Of a DNA stretch of 64,000 bases, positions 1-8,172 are shown one piece after another. Numbering within the stretch: the stretch's first letter is position 1; the number at the start of each line of letters is the position of its first letter. The stretch comes from JABMQB01 sp963677475 (GTDB taxonomy: Bacteria > Bacteroidota > Bacteroidia > Bacteroidales > Prolixibacteraceae), in NCBI GenBank assembly GCA_963677475.2, contig CAXXQD010000023.1, forward strand, positions 1 to 64,000. Direction: 5' to 3'. The notes below the pieces were generated by a model. That model searched no databases, was not told where the DNA came from, and saw nothing but the letters and a program-made list of their open reading frames with translations. The position numbers were made by a program, and so were the translations under genes.

Positions 1-1032
1 ATCCTCGGTGTATTCGTTCCAAGGCAAGTCAAGCATGGTCTGACAAAATGAAAACTGAACTGAATATTCACCAGCCGCAGGATTTAAACGACTTAATTTC
101 TGAAGCTCTTTATTAAAAAAATCGGAAACTTCTTTGGTCCATTTTTTTTCTTCTGCCCTCTTTTTCAGTTCTTCAATTTCCTGTTCAATCGGGTTGCCAC
201 CAAGTTCGTCCTGAATGGTTTTCATTTGTTGGTGCAGCATAAACTCCCTTTGCTGCTTGTCCATATCGGTTTTTACTTTCGATTGAATATCCCTTTTTAG
301 CTCAAGGACCTGGACTTCTTTTACCAGATAACTGATAGCTTGCACTCCCCTCTCTCTCAGTTCTGAAATTTCAAGAAGACTTTGTTTATTTTCAACTTCG
401 ATATCAGAGTTAGAGCATATAAAATTAATAAGGAAGGTTGAGTTTTCTATATTTTTTACTGCAAACGTGGCTTCCGGAGGAACGTTTGATGCAAAATTGG
501 CAATTTTGATGGAAAGGTCTTTGAGCGAACCAACAATGGCATTAAACTCCTGGCTTTCATTTCTGGGCATCTCGTCCGTTAATGCTTCAACCGAAGCCCT
601 GTAATAAGGTTCCGATTCGAGGAATTCCCTAATTTTATACCTTCTTTTTCCCTGAATAATAACAGATGTTGAGCCATCAGGCATTTCCAATATTTTTAAA
701 ACCTCTGCAACCGTACCAACATCGTATAAATCAATTGGCCTTGGATCATCGTTTTTATAATCTTTTTGGGCTATTGTCCCCAACAAGCGGCTACCCTTAT
801 AAACGTCTTTAATAAGTTTTAAGGATTTTTTTCTCCCAACAGTAATCGGAAGCACAACGCCCGGAAATAAAACGGTATTTCTGAGCGGTAATATTGGCAA
901 AACATCCGGAACCTCAACATCCCTTAAATCGGAATCAGATCCATCAGCTATAATTGGTATAAATTCGGAATTTTCATCTATTAAGTCAGAAAATAATATG
1001 TTTTCAAAGTCTTCGCTTTTAAGCTCTCCCAT
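1..1032 (-). CDS. lon: Lon protease, N-terminal part (cut by window edge)
   Basis: ATP-dependent cytoplasmic serine protease that degrades misfolded and regulatory proteins. The 344 codons inside the window cover the N-terminal half: an acidic leader of about 40 residues, then the Lon substrate-binding (LON/PUA-like) domain that opens with the family-typical PILPLRNTVLFPGVVLP, then the helical linker with LMLHQQMKTIQDELG-like sequence (here EFMLHQQMKTIQDELGG). The AAA+ module and the Ser-Lys protease domain lie outside the window, so catalytic residues cannot be checked. The start ATG (complement of 1030-1032) is followed by MGELKSEDF. An extended acidic N-terminus before the LON domain is common in Bacteroidota Lon. 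Family identity is very secure; completeness is unknown. Confidence 0.96.
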   Translation of the reverse strand, partial: MGELKSEDFENILFSDLIDENSEFIPIIADGSDSDLRDVEVPDVLPILPLRNTVLFPGVVLPITVGRKKSLKLIKDVYKGSRLLGTIAQKDYKNDDPRPIDLYDVGTVAEVLKILEMPDGSTSVIIQGKRRYKIREFLESEPYYRASVEALTDEMPRNESQEFNAIVGSLKDLSIKIANFASNVPPEATFAVKNIENSTFLINFICSNSDIEVENKQSLLEISELRERGVQAISYLVKEVQVLELKRDIQSKVKTDMDKQQREFMLHQQMKTIQDELGGNPIEQEIEELKKRAEEKKWTKEVSDFFNKELQKLSRLNPAAGEYSVQFSFCQTMLDLPWNEYTED

Positions 1033-1220
1033 AGTAAATAATTAAGTGACAATATGTCTTTACAGTTTGTAGTAATTTTAACAATTCCCAAAATACAATA
1101 GTTATGCCATAGACCGGAATGCGCTATTCATCAATAATCCTGACAAAATCGACACTCATCAGACTGTCAATTTTGGAAACTGATTCCAATTTTGAAACAC
1201 TTTATCAAAACACAAAGCAT

Positions 1221-1249
1221 AAAAAAAGCCCTACCATAGCAGAGCTTTA
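1221..1249 (-). terminator. Rho-independent terminator after rpmE2
   Basis: Read on the minus strand, a 10-bp stem (AAAGCTCTGC pairing with GTAGGGCTTT, two G-U pairs) with a four-base loop is followed by a run of seven T. It lies 22 bases beyond the L31 stop codon and before the lon start, so it ends the L31 transcript and insulates lon. Confidence 0.8.
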
Positions 1250-1271
1250 ATTATATCGATTCTAAGAAATC

Positions 1272-1535
1272 TTATTTTTTCTTATCAACTAAGTGCTTTC
1301 TGTAACGTGTATTAAATTTATCCACACGCCCGGCAGTATCAACAAGCTTACTTTTACCTGTATAAAATGGATGAGATGTATTAGAAATCTCTAATTTGAC
1401 AAGCGGATACTCAACGCCTTCAATCTCAATTGTCTCTTTCGTTTGAACTGTTGATTTGGTTAAAAAGGTATGCTCATTTGACATATCTTTAAAAGCGACC
1501 ATTCTATAAGTATCTGGATGTATTCCTTTTTTCAT
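1272..1535 (-). CDS. rpmE2: 50S ribosomal protein L31 type B
   Basis: Structural protein of the large ribosomal subunit at the central protuberance/intersubunit bridge. The 87-residue protein begins MKKGIHPDTYRMVAFKDMSN and contains HPFYTGKSKLVDTAGRVDKFNTRY, the typical L31 core. It has no cysteine, so it is the zinc-independent (C-minus, type B) form; in many bacteria such paralogues replace the zinc-binding form when zinc is scarce, but here it may be the only L31. It is a single-gene unit with its own promoter and terminator. Start ATG at 1533-1535 is preceded by AGGTAAA. Confidence 0.96.
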   Translation of the reverse strand: MKKGIHPDTYRMVAFKDMSNEHTFLTKSTVQTKETIEIEGVEYPLVKLEISNTSHPFYTGKSKLVDTAGRVDKFNTRYRKHLVDKKK

Positions 1536-1561
1536 TTTACCTAATTTTTTCTAACGGTGTG

Positions 1562-1592
1562 CAAAGATATATATACTTCCCTTATTTCCAAA
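1562..1592 (-). promoter_or_regulatory. Bacteroidota-type promoter of rpmE2
   Basis: On the minus strand a TTTG (complement of 1589-1592) is separated by 19 bases from TATCTTTG (complement of 1562-1569). This matches the -33 TTTG / -7 TAnnTTTG consensus of Bacteroidota housekeeping promoters exactly. The L31 start codon lies about 27 bases downstream. Confidence 0.72.
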
Positions 1593-1625
1593 AATATTTT
1601 ATCTATATCTAACATTTTTATTGTA

Positions 1626-2795
1626 TTAATCTTCTTCTCCAATTATAGGCGCCCTTTTAAAGGGTTTTTCACGGTCAAACAAGTACCTCATCGTGTAATG
1701 CGTTTTTACATGTTTCCCTCCAACGGAGTGGTATAAAGCCACAATCTTCGGATTAAAGTCGCCAGCCCACGACAATTCCACTTCTTTATACCATGGTTTA
1801 TGTTTCATTAATTTATCCTGTTGCCAAAATATCGCTGACTCAATTCCCGACTTCTGAAACTTCGGCACAACACCCATTATCAGGATTCTTGTCCGGGTAA
1901 TGGCATGTGTTTTTTTCAAATACATAAATTTAAGGATATTGATAAAATTTAATTTACCGTTTAATTTTGCCAATATTTGGTTGATATCAGGTATCATAAC
2001 AAACAACGCTATGGGACTACCTTCATGATAAGCAAACCATATAAATTCAGGATCGAGGATTGCTTTCGAAGTGGCAATAAAATCACGTAATTCATCCTTG
2101 TCCAGCGGTTGAAAATGCTCATGGAAACGCCACGCCTCGTTGTAAATATGAGCAAAGTCATCGATGTATTTTTCTGATTTGCTAAAATCAAAATGCTCGA
2201 AACTATAAGCGGGTTTATTGGCCACCCATCCGGCTATTTTCCAGAACCTTTCGGGGAAAGGCACCGAATAATCCAAATGGAAACTGAATTGTTTGAAAAA
2301 TACCCTAAACCCATATGTTTCGAATAAACGGACATAATACTCCGGATTGTAGGGCATTCCATATCCCTGTGGCATAAATCCCTCAGCCAACAGTCCCCAA
2401 TTTACGTAGTTTTCGCCAAAATTTATGGGACCATCCATGGCTTCCATTTTATTTTCTTTCAGCCAGTCGCGAGCGGCGTCAAATAATAAATTGGCAGCTC
2501 CCTGATCGTCAACACACTCAAAAAAACCACACCCGCCAGTTGGCTGTTCGTAGGTATTCGATTTTTTGTAATTAATAAAAGCTGCTATCCTGCCCAATAA
2601 ATTTCCATCATTATCCGTCAAAATCCAACGAATAGCTTTTCCATTTTTAAAGGATGCATTTTTCTTTGGATTGAAAATATCTTCCACCATTCCATGGAGG
2701 GGGCATGCCCAATTTGGATCACCTTTATAGATTAGATGAGGGACTTTATGAAAAGCTTTCACCGCTTTTTTATCTACTACTTCGAGAAGTTGCAT
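1626..2795 (-). CDS. GNAT-like acyltransferase family protein (downstream paralogue)
   Basis: A 389-residue cytoplasmic protein of a conserved Bacteroidota family resembling GNAT N-acetyltransferases; its substrate is unknown. It begins MQLLEVVDKKAVKAFHKVP and carries GGCGFFECVDD, MDGPINFGENYVNWGLL and PQGYGMPYN in the first half, and RILIMGVVPKFQKSGIESAIFW in the second. That last block has the position and shape of a GNAT acetyl-CoA-binding strand and loop. No signal peptide or membrane segment is visible. It follows a paralogue with only 33 bases between them, so the two are probably co-transcribed. The acetyltransferase assignment is by fold resemblance and is not a demonstrated function. 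Confidence 0.75.
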   Translation of the reverse strand: MQLLEVVDKKAVKAFHKVPHLIYKGDPNWACPLHGMVEDIFNPKKNASFKNGKAIRWILTDNDGNLLGRIAAFINYKKSNTYEQPTGGCGFFECVDDQGAANLLFDAARDWLKENKMEAMDGPINFGENYVNWGLLAEGFMPQGYGMPYNPEYYVRLFETYGFRVFFKQFSFHLDYSVPFPERFWKIAGWVANKPAYSFEHFDFSKSEKYIDDFAHIYNEAWRFHEHFQPLDKDELRDFIATSKAILDPEFIWFAYHEGSPIALFVMIPDINQILAKLNGKLNFINILKFMYLKKTHAITRTRILIMGVVPKFQKSGIESAIFWQQDKLMKHKPWYKEVELSWAGDFNPKIVALYHSVGGKHVKTHYTMRYLFDREKPFKRAPIIGEED

Positions 2796-2828
2796 GTTTT
2801 TGATATTTTTTCTACAAAATAAGCGAAT

Positions 2829-3995
2829 CTAATCAGAAATAATAGGAAGTCGTTTAAATTCTTTTTCCTGATCGAAAAGGTAGCGCATGGTATAATGTGT
2901 TTTCGTGTGGTGGCCCCCAACAGAATTAAACAAGGAAATCATTTTTGGATTAAAGTCCCCTACCCAACTTAGTTCCATTTCGTTGTACCAGGGTTTTTGG
3001 AGCATTACTTTTCTCAAATTCCAAAAAATGCCGGATTCCAAACCTGATTTTTGAAATTTCGGTACAACTCCCATCACCAATACCCTTACCCTATTAATGG
3101 TTTTCCGCTTTTTAAGGAAAAGGAATTTCAGGATACTCACAAAGTTTAACTTGCCGTTCATCCGTTTCAGGATTTGGTTGATATCAGGGATCATCATGAA
3201 AAACGCAACCGGCTCACCCTTGTGGTAAACAAACCAAATAAACTCTTCTTCAAGTGCCACTTTCGATTGGGCAATCAATTCCCGCAGGTTATGGTCCTCT
3301 ATTGGTTTATAGTTTGCATGTTTACGCCATGCCTGCTGGTGGATTTGTATAAAATCATGGATATATTTCTCCTGGTTCCTAAATGTAAAATGCTCAAAGG
3401 TAAAGTTTGGTTTTTTTGCAACCCAGGCTGCTATTTTCCAAAACCTGTCGGGCAGGTTTGGGTCCGTAATATCCAGTTCATAGGTAAATTGTTTATAGTA
3501 CAATTTAAACCCATAATCTTCGAACAATTTGCGGTAATAAGGTTTGTTGTAAGGCATTCCATATCCTTGTGGCATAAATCCCTCGGTCAGTAATCCCCAA
3601 TGAAAAAAGTTTTCGCCAAAATTTACCGGACCATCCATTGCTTCCATTCCCTGTACCGATAACCAGTTTTTTGCCACGTCAAATAACCTTTTGGATGCGC
3701 TTGGGTTATTAACGCACTCAAAAAAACCGCAACCGCCAGTTGGCTGGTCATTTAAATTTGCATTGTTGTTGTTAAAAAAGGCAGCTATCCTGCCCAAAGG
3801 ATTGTTTTTGTGGTCCATTAAAACCCATCGTGCTGCATTCCCACTCTTAAAAAGCGCATTTTTTTCGTCGCTGAATATTTCTTCAACAGAATTGCGAAGC
3901 TGAGGTACATAATTAGAATCACCTTTATAAATAATCGAGGGCACTTTATAAAAAGCTTTCAGAGATTTACGATCGTTAACCTCAATAATCCTCAT
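2829..3995 (-). CDS. GNAT-like acyltransferase family protein (upstream paralogue)
   Basis: A 388-residue protein clearly homologous along its whole length to the next gene downstream: the same GGCGFFECV, MDGPVNFGEN, PQGYGMPYN, VLVMGVVPKFQKSG and HYTMRYLFD blocks. I take the internal ATG (complement of 3993-3995) giving MRIIEVNDRKSLKAFYKVP, because it aligns with the paralogue's start. The open frame extends 19 codons further upstream to 4052, but that stretch is hydrophobic and unmatched. The pair is a tandem duplication that has diverged substantially. Function beyond a GNAT-like fold is unknown. Confidence 0.75.
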   Translation of the reverse strand: MRIIEVNDRKSLKAFYKVPSIIYKGDSNYVPQLRNSVEEIFSDEKNALFKSGNAARWVLMDHKNNPLGRIAAFFNNNNANLNDQPTGGCGFFECVNNPSASKRLFDVAKNWLSVQGMEAMDGPVNFGENFFHWGLLTEGFMPQGYGMPYNKPYYRKLFEDYGFKLYYKQFTYELDITDPNLPDRFWKIAAWVAKKPNFTFEHFTFRNQEKYIHDFIQIHQQAWRKHANYKPIEDHNLRELIAQSKVALEEEFIWFVYHKGEPVAFFMMIPDINQILKRMNGKLNFVSILKFLFLKKRKTINRVRVLVMGVVPKFQKSGLESGIFWNLRKVMLQKPWYNEMELSWVGDFNPKMISLFNSVGGHHTKTHYTMRYLFDQEKEFKRLPIISD

Positions 3996-4207
3996 AGATG
4001 CAGGTTTTGATTTGAATTCGAAAATAATACAATAAATGCGAAAAAAAAACATCCGTTTGATTTATTCGAATCGTCAAATACCTAGGATGCTTAGTATAAA
4101 ACAGTTGAATAATACGATTAAACAACACTTTTCTACTTGTAGCAGATTAATTTTATTTTGGAGTTCGCAGGCAACCTTATAAACACATGTTTATAATTCA
4201 TCCACAA

Positions 4208-4250
4208 CAAAAAAACCGTCCAATCTGCAAAAAACAGAAAGAACGGTCTT
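4208..4250 (-). terminator. Rho-independent terminator after rhodanese-thioredoxin gene
   Basis: On the minus strand GACCGTTCTTTCTG pairs imperfectly with CAGATTGGACGGT and is followed by seven T. It lies 26 bases past the stop codon of the gene starting at 4989. Confidence 0.65.
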
Positions 4251-4275
4251 TTAATTATGAAGCAATTTTTTCTTG

Positions 4276-4989
4276 TTACATGTTGCTGTTCAAAACATTT
4301 TCCAATTCGGCATGGGTAATCATTCCTTTGTGCGTCCATGCCTTTTTACCATCCTTAAAAAGCACAAATCCTGGAATCGACTGAATTTGATTGGACTGAG
4401 CAATTTCACGATTTGCCTCCACATCAATTTTTTCAACTTTCACCTTCCCCTTATAATTCTGGCTAAGCTTGTCGATAACCGGCGACATTTGTTTGCATGG
4501 GGCACACCATACTGCATGAAAATCGACCAACACCAGCTTTTCTGATTGCACCAACTGATCAAAATCAGATTTGCTATAGGTTTTGCTTTTACTGGCAACA
4601 GTGGCCTGGCTTTGAACAACAGGCAGATTGTTTTGCTGCCAATCGAGGATACCACGTTGCAGGTTATATACTTTTGAAAAACCTTGCTGGGCCATATAAT
4701 TAGCAGCTGCGCGGCTTCGGCTTCCGGTTAAACAATATATATATACAGGTTTATCTTTCTGTAGCAAATTTACTTTTGTAGTAAACTCCCTGTCGGCAAT
4801 ATTGATTAAGGTGGAACCATCAATATGGCCGCGCGAATACTCTTGTGGTGTGCGCACATCCAGAATAACACCTTTCTCCGACTTCATTAAATTGTTGAAC
4901 TCTACTGCATTTACATGCAAAGTTGATTGGGCTGTAGTAATAAACATACTCATTAACAGTGGTATTGTGATTAATAATAATTTATACAT
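4276..4989 (-). CDS. Exported rhodanese-thioredoxin fusion protein
   Basis: A 237-residue two-domain protein. Residues 1-20 form a signal peptide (MYKLLLITIPLLMSMFITTA), so it acts in the periplasm. Residues 25-125 are a rhodanese domain with LDVRTPQEYSRGHIDG and the active-site loop CLTGSRS (Cys86). Residues 135-237 are a thioredoxin domain with WCAPC (161-165) and the cis-proline segment SIPGFVLF. Rhodaneses carry sulfane sulfur on the loop Cys and thioredoxins reduce disulfides or persulfides, so an intramolecular pathway in which the thioredoxin domain reduces the persulfide is plausible, but this is inference. It is monocistronic with its own terminator. Both catalytic motifs are intact. 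Confidence 0.9.
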   Translation of the reverse strand: MYKLLLITIPLLMSMFITTAQSTLHVNAVEFNNLMKSEKGVILDVRTPQEYSRGHIDGSTLINIADREFTTKVNLLQKDKPVYIYCLTGSRSRAAANYMAQQGFSKVYNLQRGILDWQQNNLPVVQSQATVASKSKTYSKSDFDQLVQSEKLVLVDFHAVWCAPCKQMSPVIDKLSQNYKGKVKVEKIDVEANREIAQSNQIQSIPGFVLFKDGKKAWTHKGMITHAELENVLNSNM

Positions 4990-5119
4990 ATCTACACTTA
5001 TATATATTTACATGCGAATATATTAAAAAATCACAGTCTGCATGATAATGTTCAATAAAAAAGATCAGAGTTTAACTTAATGTAAATAAAAGATAATTAC
5101 GAAGCCTGAATTAATAAAC

Positions 5120-5890
5120 CTAATCCCTGCTTGCCAATTTCGACAGCAACCTCAATATCTCAAGATACAGCCACACAAGGGTTACCATAAGTCCAAATGC
5201 GCCATACCATTCCATGTATTTTGGAGCTCCCGACTGGGATGCCCTTTCAATAAATGCAAAATCGAGTACCAGGTTTAATGCGGCAACAACCACAACAACA
5301 AGGCTAATCCCAATGCTCAAATTACTATTCCCATAAAGGAATCCCATATTTGCCCCAAACATTCCGGCAATAAAACTCACAAAATACATGAGCGCAATTC
5401 CTCCTGTTGCGGCCATAACGCCCAACATAAATTTACGGTTAACATTAATTAATCCTGAGCGGTAAAGGGAAAGCATCACCACAAAAACTGCGAGCGTTAA
5501 CCCTACAGCACGCATAACAATATTTGGGTATTGCATTTCAAAAACAGCGGATATGCCCCCAAGGAATAAACCTTCGAGAACAGCGTAAATTGGGGCGGTT
5601 ACCCCTGAACTTTGCGGACGGAATGTGGTAACCAGTGCCATGATAAAACCTCCGATCCCACCAATTAGCAACCATGGTAAAATTGCGGACATGCCTGCTC
5701 CCGGATTATCGTAGATGGCTCCATTAAAAAACTTCCCCCATGTAAAAACCGCACCGGCAAGCACCAACAAAAGCATTAAAGCTGTTTTGTTCACTGTCCC
5801 ATTAACGGTCATTACCTCATCTGACTGTGTATATCCTTTTGCGAAAACTTTATCCTTTAAAATAGGATTGGATGATTTTGTAAGATTCAT
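5120..5890 (-). CDS. Bax inhibitor-1/YccA family membrane protein
   Basis: Integral inner membrane protein of the Bax1-I (UPF0005/YccA) family; relatives include a calcium-leak channel (BsYetJ) and the FtsH modulator YccA. From the internal ATG (complement of 5888-5890) it reads MNLTKSSNPILKDKVFAKG and is 256 residues with seven predicted membrane helices, containing PIYAVLEGLFLGGISAVFE and the conserved C-terminal LNLVLDFAFIE with YGAFGLMVTLVWLYLEILRLL. The acidic residues in the last helices match the family's proposed conserved di-aspartyl/glutamyl region. The frame is open 19 codons further upstream, but the extra residues look noncoding. The physiological role here is unknown. Confidence 0.85.
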   Translation of the reverse strand: MNLTKSSNPILKDKVFAKGYTQSDEVMTVNGTVNKTALMLLLVLAGAVFTWGKFFNGAIYDNPGAGMSAILPWLLIGGIGGFIMALVTTFRPQSSGVTAPIYAVLEGLFLGGISAVFEMQYPNIVMRAVGLTLAVFVVMLSLYRSGLINVNRKFMLGVMAATGGIALMYFVSFIAGMFGANMGFLYGNSNLSIGISLVVVVVAALNLVLDFAFIERASQSGAPKYMEWYGAFGLMVTLVWLYLEILRLLSKLASRD

Positions 5891-5963
5891 AATTTTAAAT
5901 TTTAAGCGACAAGTGTGAAACAATTTCCCTGCCATGAAAGTTTTCATGACAAGCTTTCAGATT

Positions 5964-6668
5964 TTATTGATCAAACCTTTCCTGAATAAATTCCGAGCTT
6001 AATTCTTCATAAACCAATTCAGCAAGTTTTTTGGCAGCTTCCGAGTCAGATTCCTTTAAATCACTAACAAAATTAAGGCAAAGACCGTTCAGGTAATTTG
6101 ACCGGCTTCCTAAAATATTTAGGGAGCGATAAAGCACGGTTGACAAACTGGCATCTTTTGTTAACGGATGTAAAACCTCAAAAAAAGGTTCAAACATTTC
6201 GTCCAATGCCTTTTTTTCGACCATTGCCAAACGCCCCATTAACTGAATTCCTGTGTACCTTACCAAATGTTTTTTTCCACGCATCCATTCAATTGCTTTT
6301 ACAAAAGCAAAGGGAGTTTTCACCCAAAGGTTTGCAACAGCATGTTCTGCAATTTCGGTATTTTCAAAACTTTTTGTCCAGAAATCCATTTGCTCTTCGG
6401 TGACCTGCTTCGAATCATCCAACAAAGTCGCCAGGATCATACTTTCGCGCCATTGTTTGTTCCACAGTTTAAGAGCCAACAAATGATTTGCCGGGTATTT
6501 CCTGGCAATTTCTTTCAAGTCCATAATCGAAACGCCCCAATTAAAAGCATACTTGATCCCTTTTTCTTTCATACTGTCGGAAACCGGGCCATTTTTTCGG
6601 AGTTTAATTTCATTCTGCAATTGCTGAAACTGCTTTTCTATATTTGGATCATCGATTAAAAACTGCAT
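5964..6668 (-). CDS. DNA alkylation repair protein (AlkD-like HEAT-repeat family)
   Basis: A 234-residue all-helical protein of the AlkD/AlkC-related family (DNA alkylation repair enzyme), which excises bulky or cationic alkylated bases without base flipping. Recognisable features are GIKYAFNWGVSIMDLKEIARKY near residues 37-58, LALKLWNKQWRESMILATLLDD, and the HAVANLWVKTPFAFVKAIEWMRGKKHLVRYTGIQLMGRL segment, where family members keep W and D/R residues that contact DNA. No other repair gene is adjacent. The promoter upstream fits single-gene transcription. Family membership is confident; activity on a particular lesion is not testable from sequence. Confidence 0.8.
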   Translation of the reverse strand: MQFLIDDPNIEKQFQQLQNEIKLRKNGPVSDSMKEKGIKYAFNWGVSIMDLKEIARKYPANHLLALKLWNKQWRESMILATLLDDSKQVTEEQMDFWTKSFENTEIAEHAVANLWVKTPFAFVKAIEWMRGKKHLVRYTGIQLMGRLAMVEKKALDEMFEPFFEVLHPLTKDASLSTVLYRSLNILGSRSNYLNGLCLNFVSDLKESDSEAAKKLAELVYEELSSEFIQERFDQ

Positions 6669-6700
6669 AAAACCTGTTTTTTCAACTTGATTTAAGACGA

Positions 6701-6733
6701 CAAAATTACTTTATCCGATCCAATAAAAACAAA
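6701..6733 (-). promoter_or_regulatory. Bacteroidota-type promoter of the AlkD-like gene
   Basis: On the minus strand TTTG (complement of 6730-6733) and TAATTTTG (complement of 6701-6708) are 21 bases apart, matching the TTTG / TAnnTTTG consensus. The start codon is about 33 bases downstream of the -7 element. Confidence 0.6.
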
Positions 6734-6825
6734 TGCTCTGCACAATTTTATTATTTTTAACATGTTATTTGCATTGCACAAATTAAGTTTGACCTGAATA
6801 TTTTTTACAAGTATCCAATTAGTTT

Positions 6826-8172
6826 ATGAATAAAATTCGCAACATCATTAAAGAAACCATTGAAAGTGAATTTTATCGGGATATTTTTAAGCTTTTCACC
6901 GGAACGTTTATTGCCAGGATTATTCCGGCACTTTTTGCCTTACTTATTGCCAGATTATACGCCCCTTCACAGTTCGGTAATTTTGTGCTGTACCTTAGCA
7001 TCGGATCATTTTTATCGATTATCTCAACCGGGAAATATGAAAGCGCACTATTGATTGCCAACAATCAGGAAGAGAGAAAACACCTTTTCGGATTGAGTAT
7101 TAAATTAAACTTTGCCTTCAATTCCATTGTAATGCTTCTTTTTTTGCTTTGGGTGTTTTTAATCCAAACAAAGTTGGGATTTGATGAAAAATTGATGCTT
7201 CTTCTGGTTCCGGTTTATTCTTTTTTCTTTGCCAACATCCAGGTATTACGGAATTTATTCGTGAGCCAAAAACAGTTTAAGCGCATTTCGATTATGGAAA
7301 TCACACGTGCCGCAATCGTTGGCTTGTTACAAGCTTTGTTTTTTATCGTTCCTGAAACAGGTTTGTTTTTGGGAGTCGTATTGGCACAAATCATCGTTTT
7401 TGCGATTTATATAGGTAAAGCCAGCAGGGCAAACGCCTTTTCTTTGAAGTTCCCCAATTCGGAAGAAATCCGACTGGCAAAAAGGCATATTAAATTCCCA
7501 AAATTCTCGGTCCTTAGCGAAAGTTTTAATTTCTTCAGCGGGCAACTCCCCATTTTTTTGCTGAAACCAATATTCGGGGAAACCATTCTTGGGCTTTACT
7601 CATTTCCACATCGTTATATTAGCACCCCTATTCAATTAACAAGTACATCAACTGCGAGTGTATATGTTGAAAAAGCCCAGTCATTAAATAAGTTTCCCGA
7701 AAAGTTATCCTCCCTAACTATGTCTTTGTTTAAACGGCAATTTATCTTAGGTGTGTTGCCATTCACAATATTAGCCCTGTGGGGACAAGAGATTTTCCAA
7801 TTTATTTTTGGAATGGAATGGTCATCTTCCGGTGAATTGGCACAACTTCTGGCTCCCTGGCTTTTTGCTGTTTTTCTGGGTTCTCCCCTATCTTCCATTT
7901 TAATCGTAAAAGAAAAACAACATATATCGCTAAGCTATAACATTTTGCTCTTGTTTTTCAGGGCTGCAGCCCTCTTAGTTGGGGGATTATATTTTCGCGA
8001 TATATTTTACACCATCGCCTTATTCAGTTTGGTGGGGTTCGTATTTTTTTCTTTTTTGACCTTGTTTTCATTAAAACAAGCGGGCGTGCCGCTTTTGCAA
8101 GTAAGTATTTATGTGTTTAAAATTCTGTTAATTACAAGCCTTCCACTGATCTTGATTAAACTATGGATATAA
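6826..8172 (+). CDS. Polysaccharide flippase (Wzx-like, MOP superfamily)
   Basis: A 448-residue multispanning protein of the oligosaccharide flippase family, which moves lipid-linked glycan units across the inner membrane. The N-terminus has the usual amphipathic stretch followed by LFTGTFIARIIPALFALLIARLYAPSQFGNFVLYLSIGSFLSIISTGKYESALL, characteristic of Wzx/RfbX proteins; I count about 12 to 14 hydrophobic helices. Its 3' end overlaps the next gene by 10 bases, showing translational coupling with an asparagine-synthase-like protein. No glycosyltransferases are adjacent, which is unusual for a Wzx gene, so its substrate cannot be guessed. Confidence 0.85.
   Translation: MNKIRNIIKETIESEFYRDIFKLFTGTFIARIIPALFALLIARLYAPSQFGNFVLYLSIGSFLSIISTGKYESALLIANNQEERKHLFGLSIKLNFAFNSIVMLLFLLWVFLIQTKLGFDEKLMLLLVPVYSFFFANIQVLRNLFVSQKQFKRISIMEITRAAIVGLLQALFFIVPETGLFLGVVLAQIIVFAIYIGKASRANAFSLKFPNSEEIRLAKRHIKFPKFSVLSESFNFFSGQLPIFLLKPIFGETILGLYSFPHRYISTPIQLTSTSTASVYVEKAQSLNKFPEKLSSLTMSLFKRQFILGVLPFTILALWGQEIFQFIFGMEWSSSGELAQLLAPWLFAVFLGSPLSSILIVKEKQHISLSYNILLLFFRAAALLVGGLYFRDIFYTIALFSLVGFVFFSFLTLFSLKQAGVPLLQVSIYVFKILLITSLPLILIKLWI

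Noticed and set aside
3174..3593. 139-aa ORF on the plus strand
   Set aside because: It lies entirely antisense to the well-supported GNAT-like gene and has no family resemblance.
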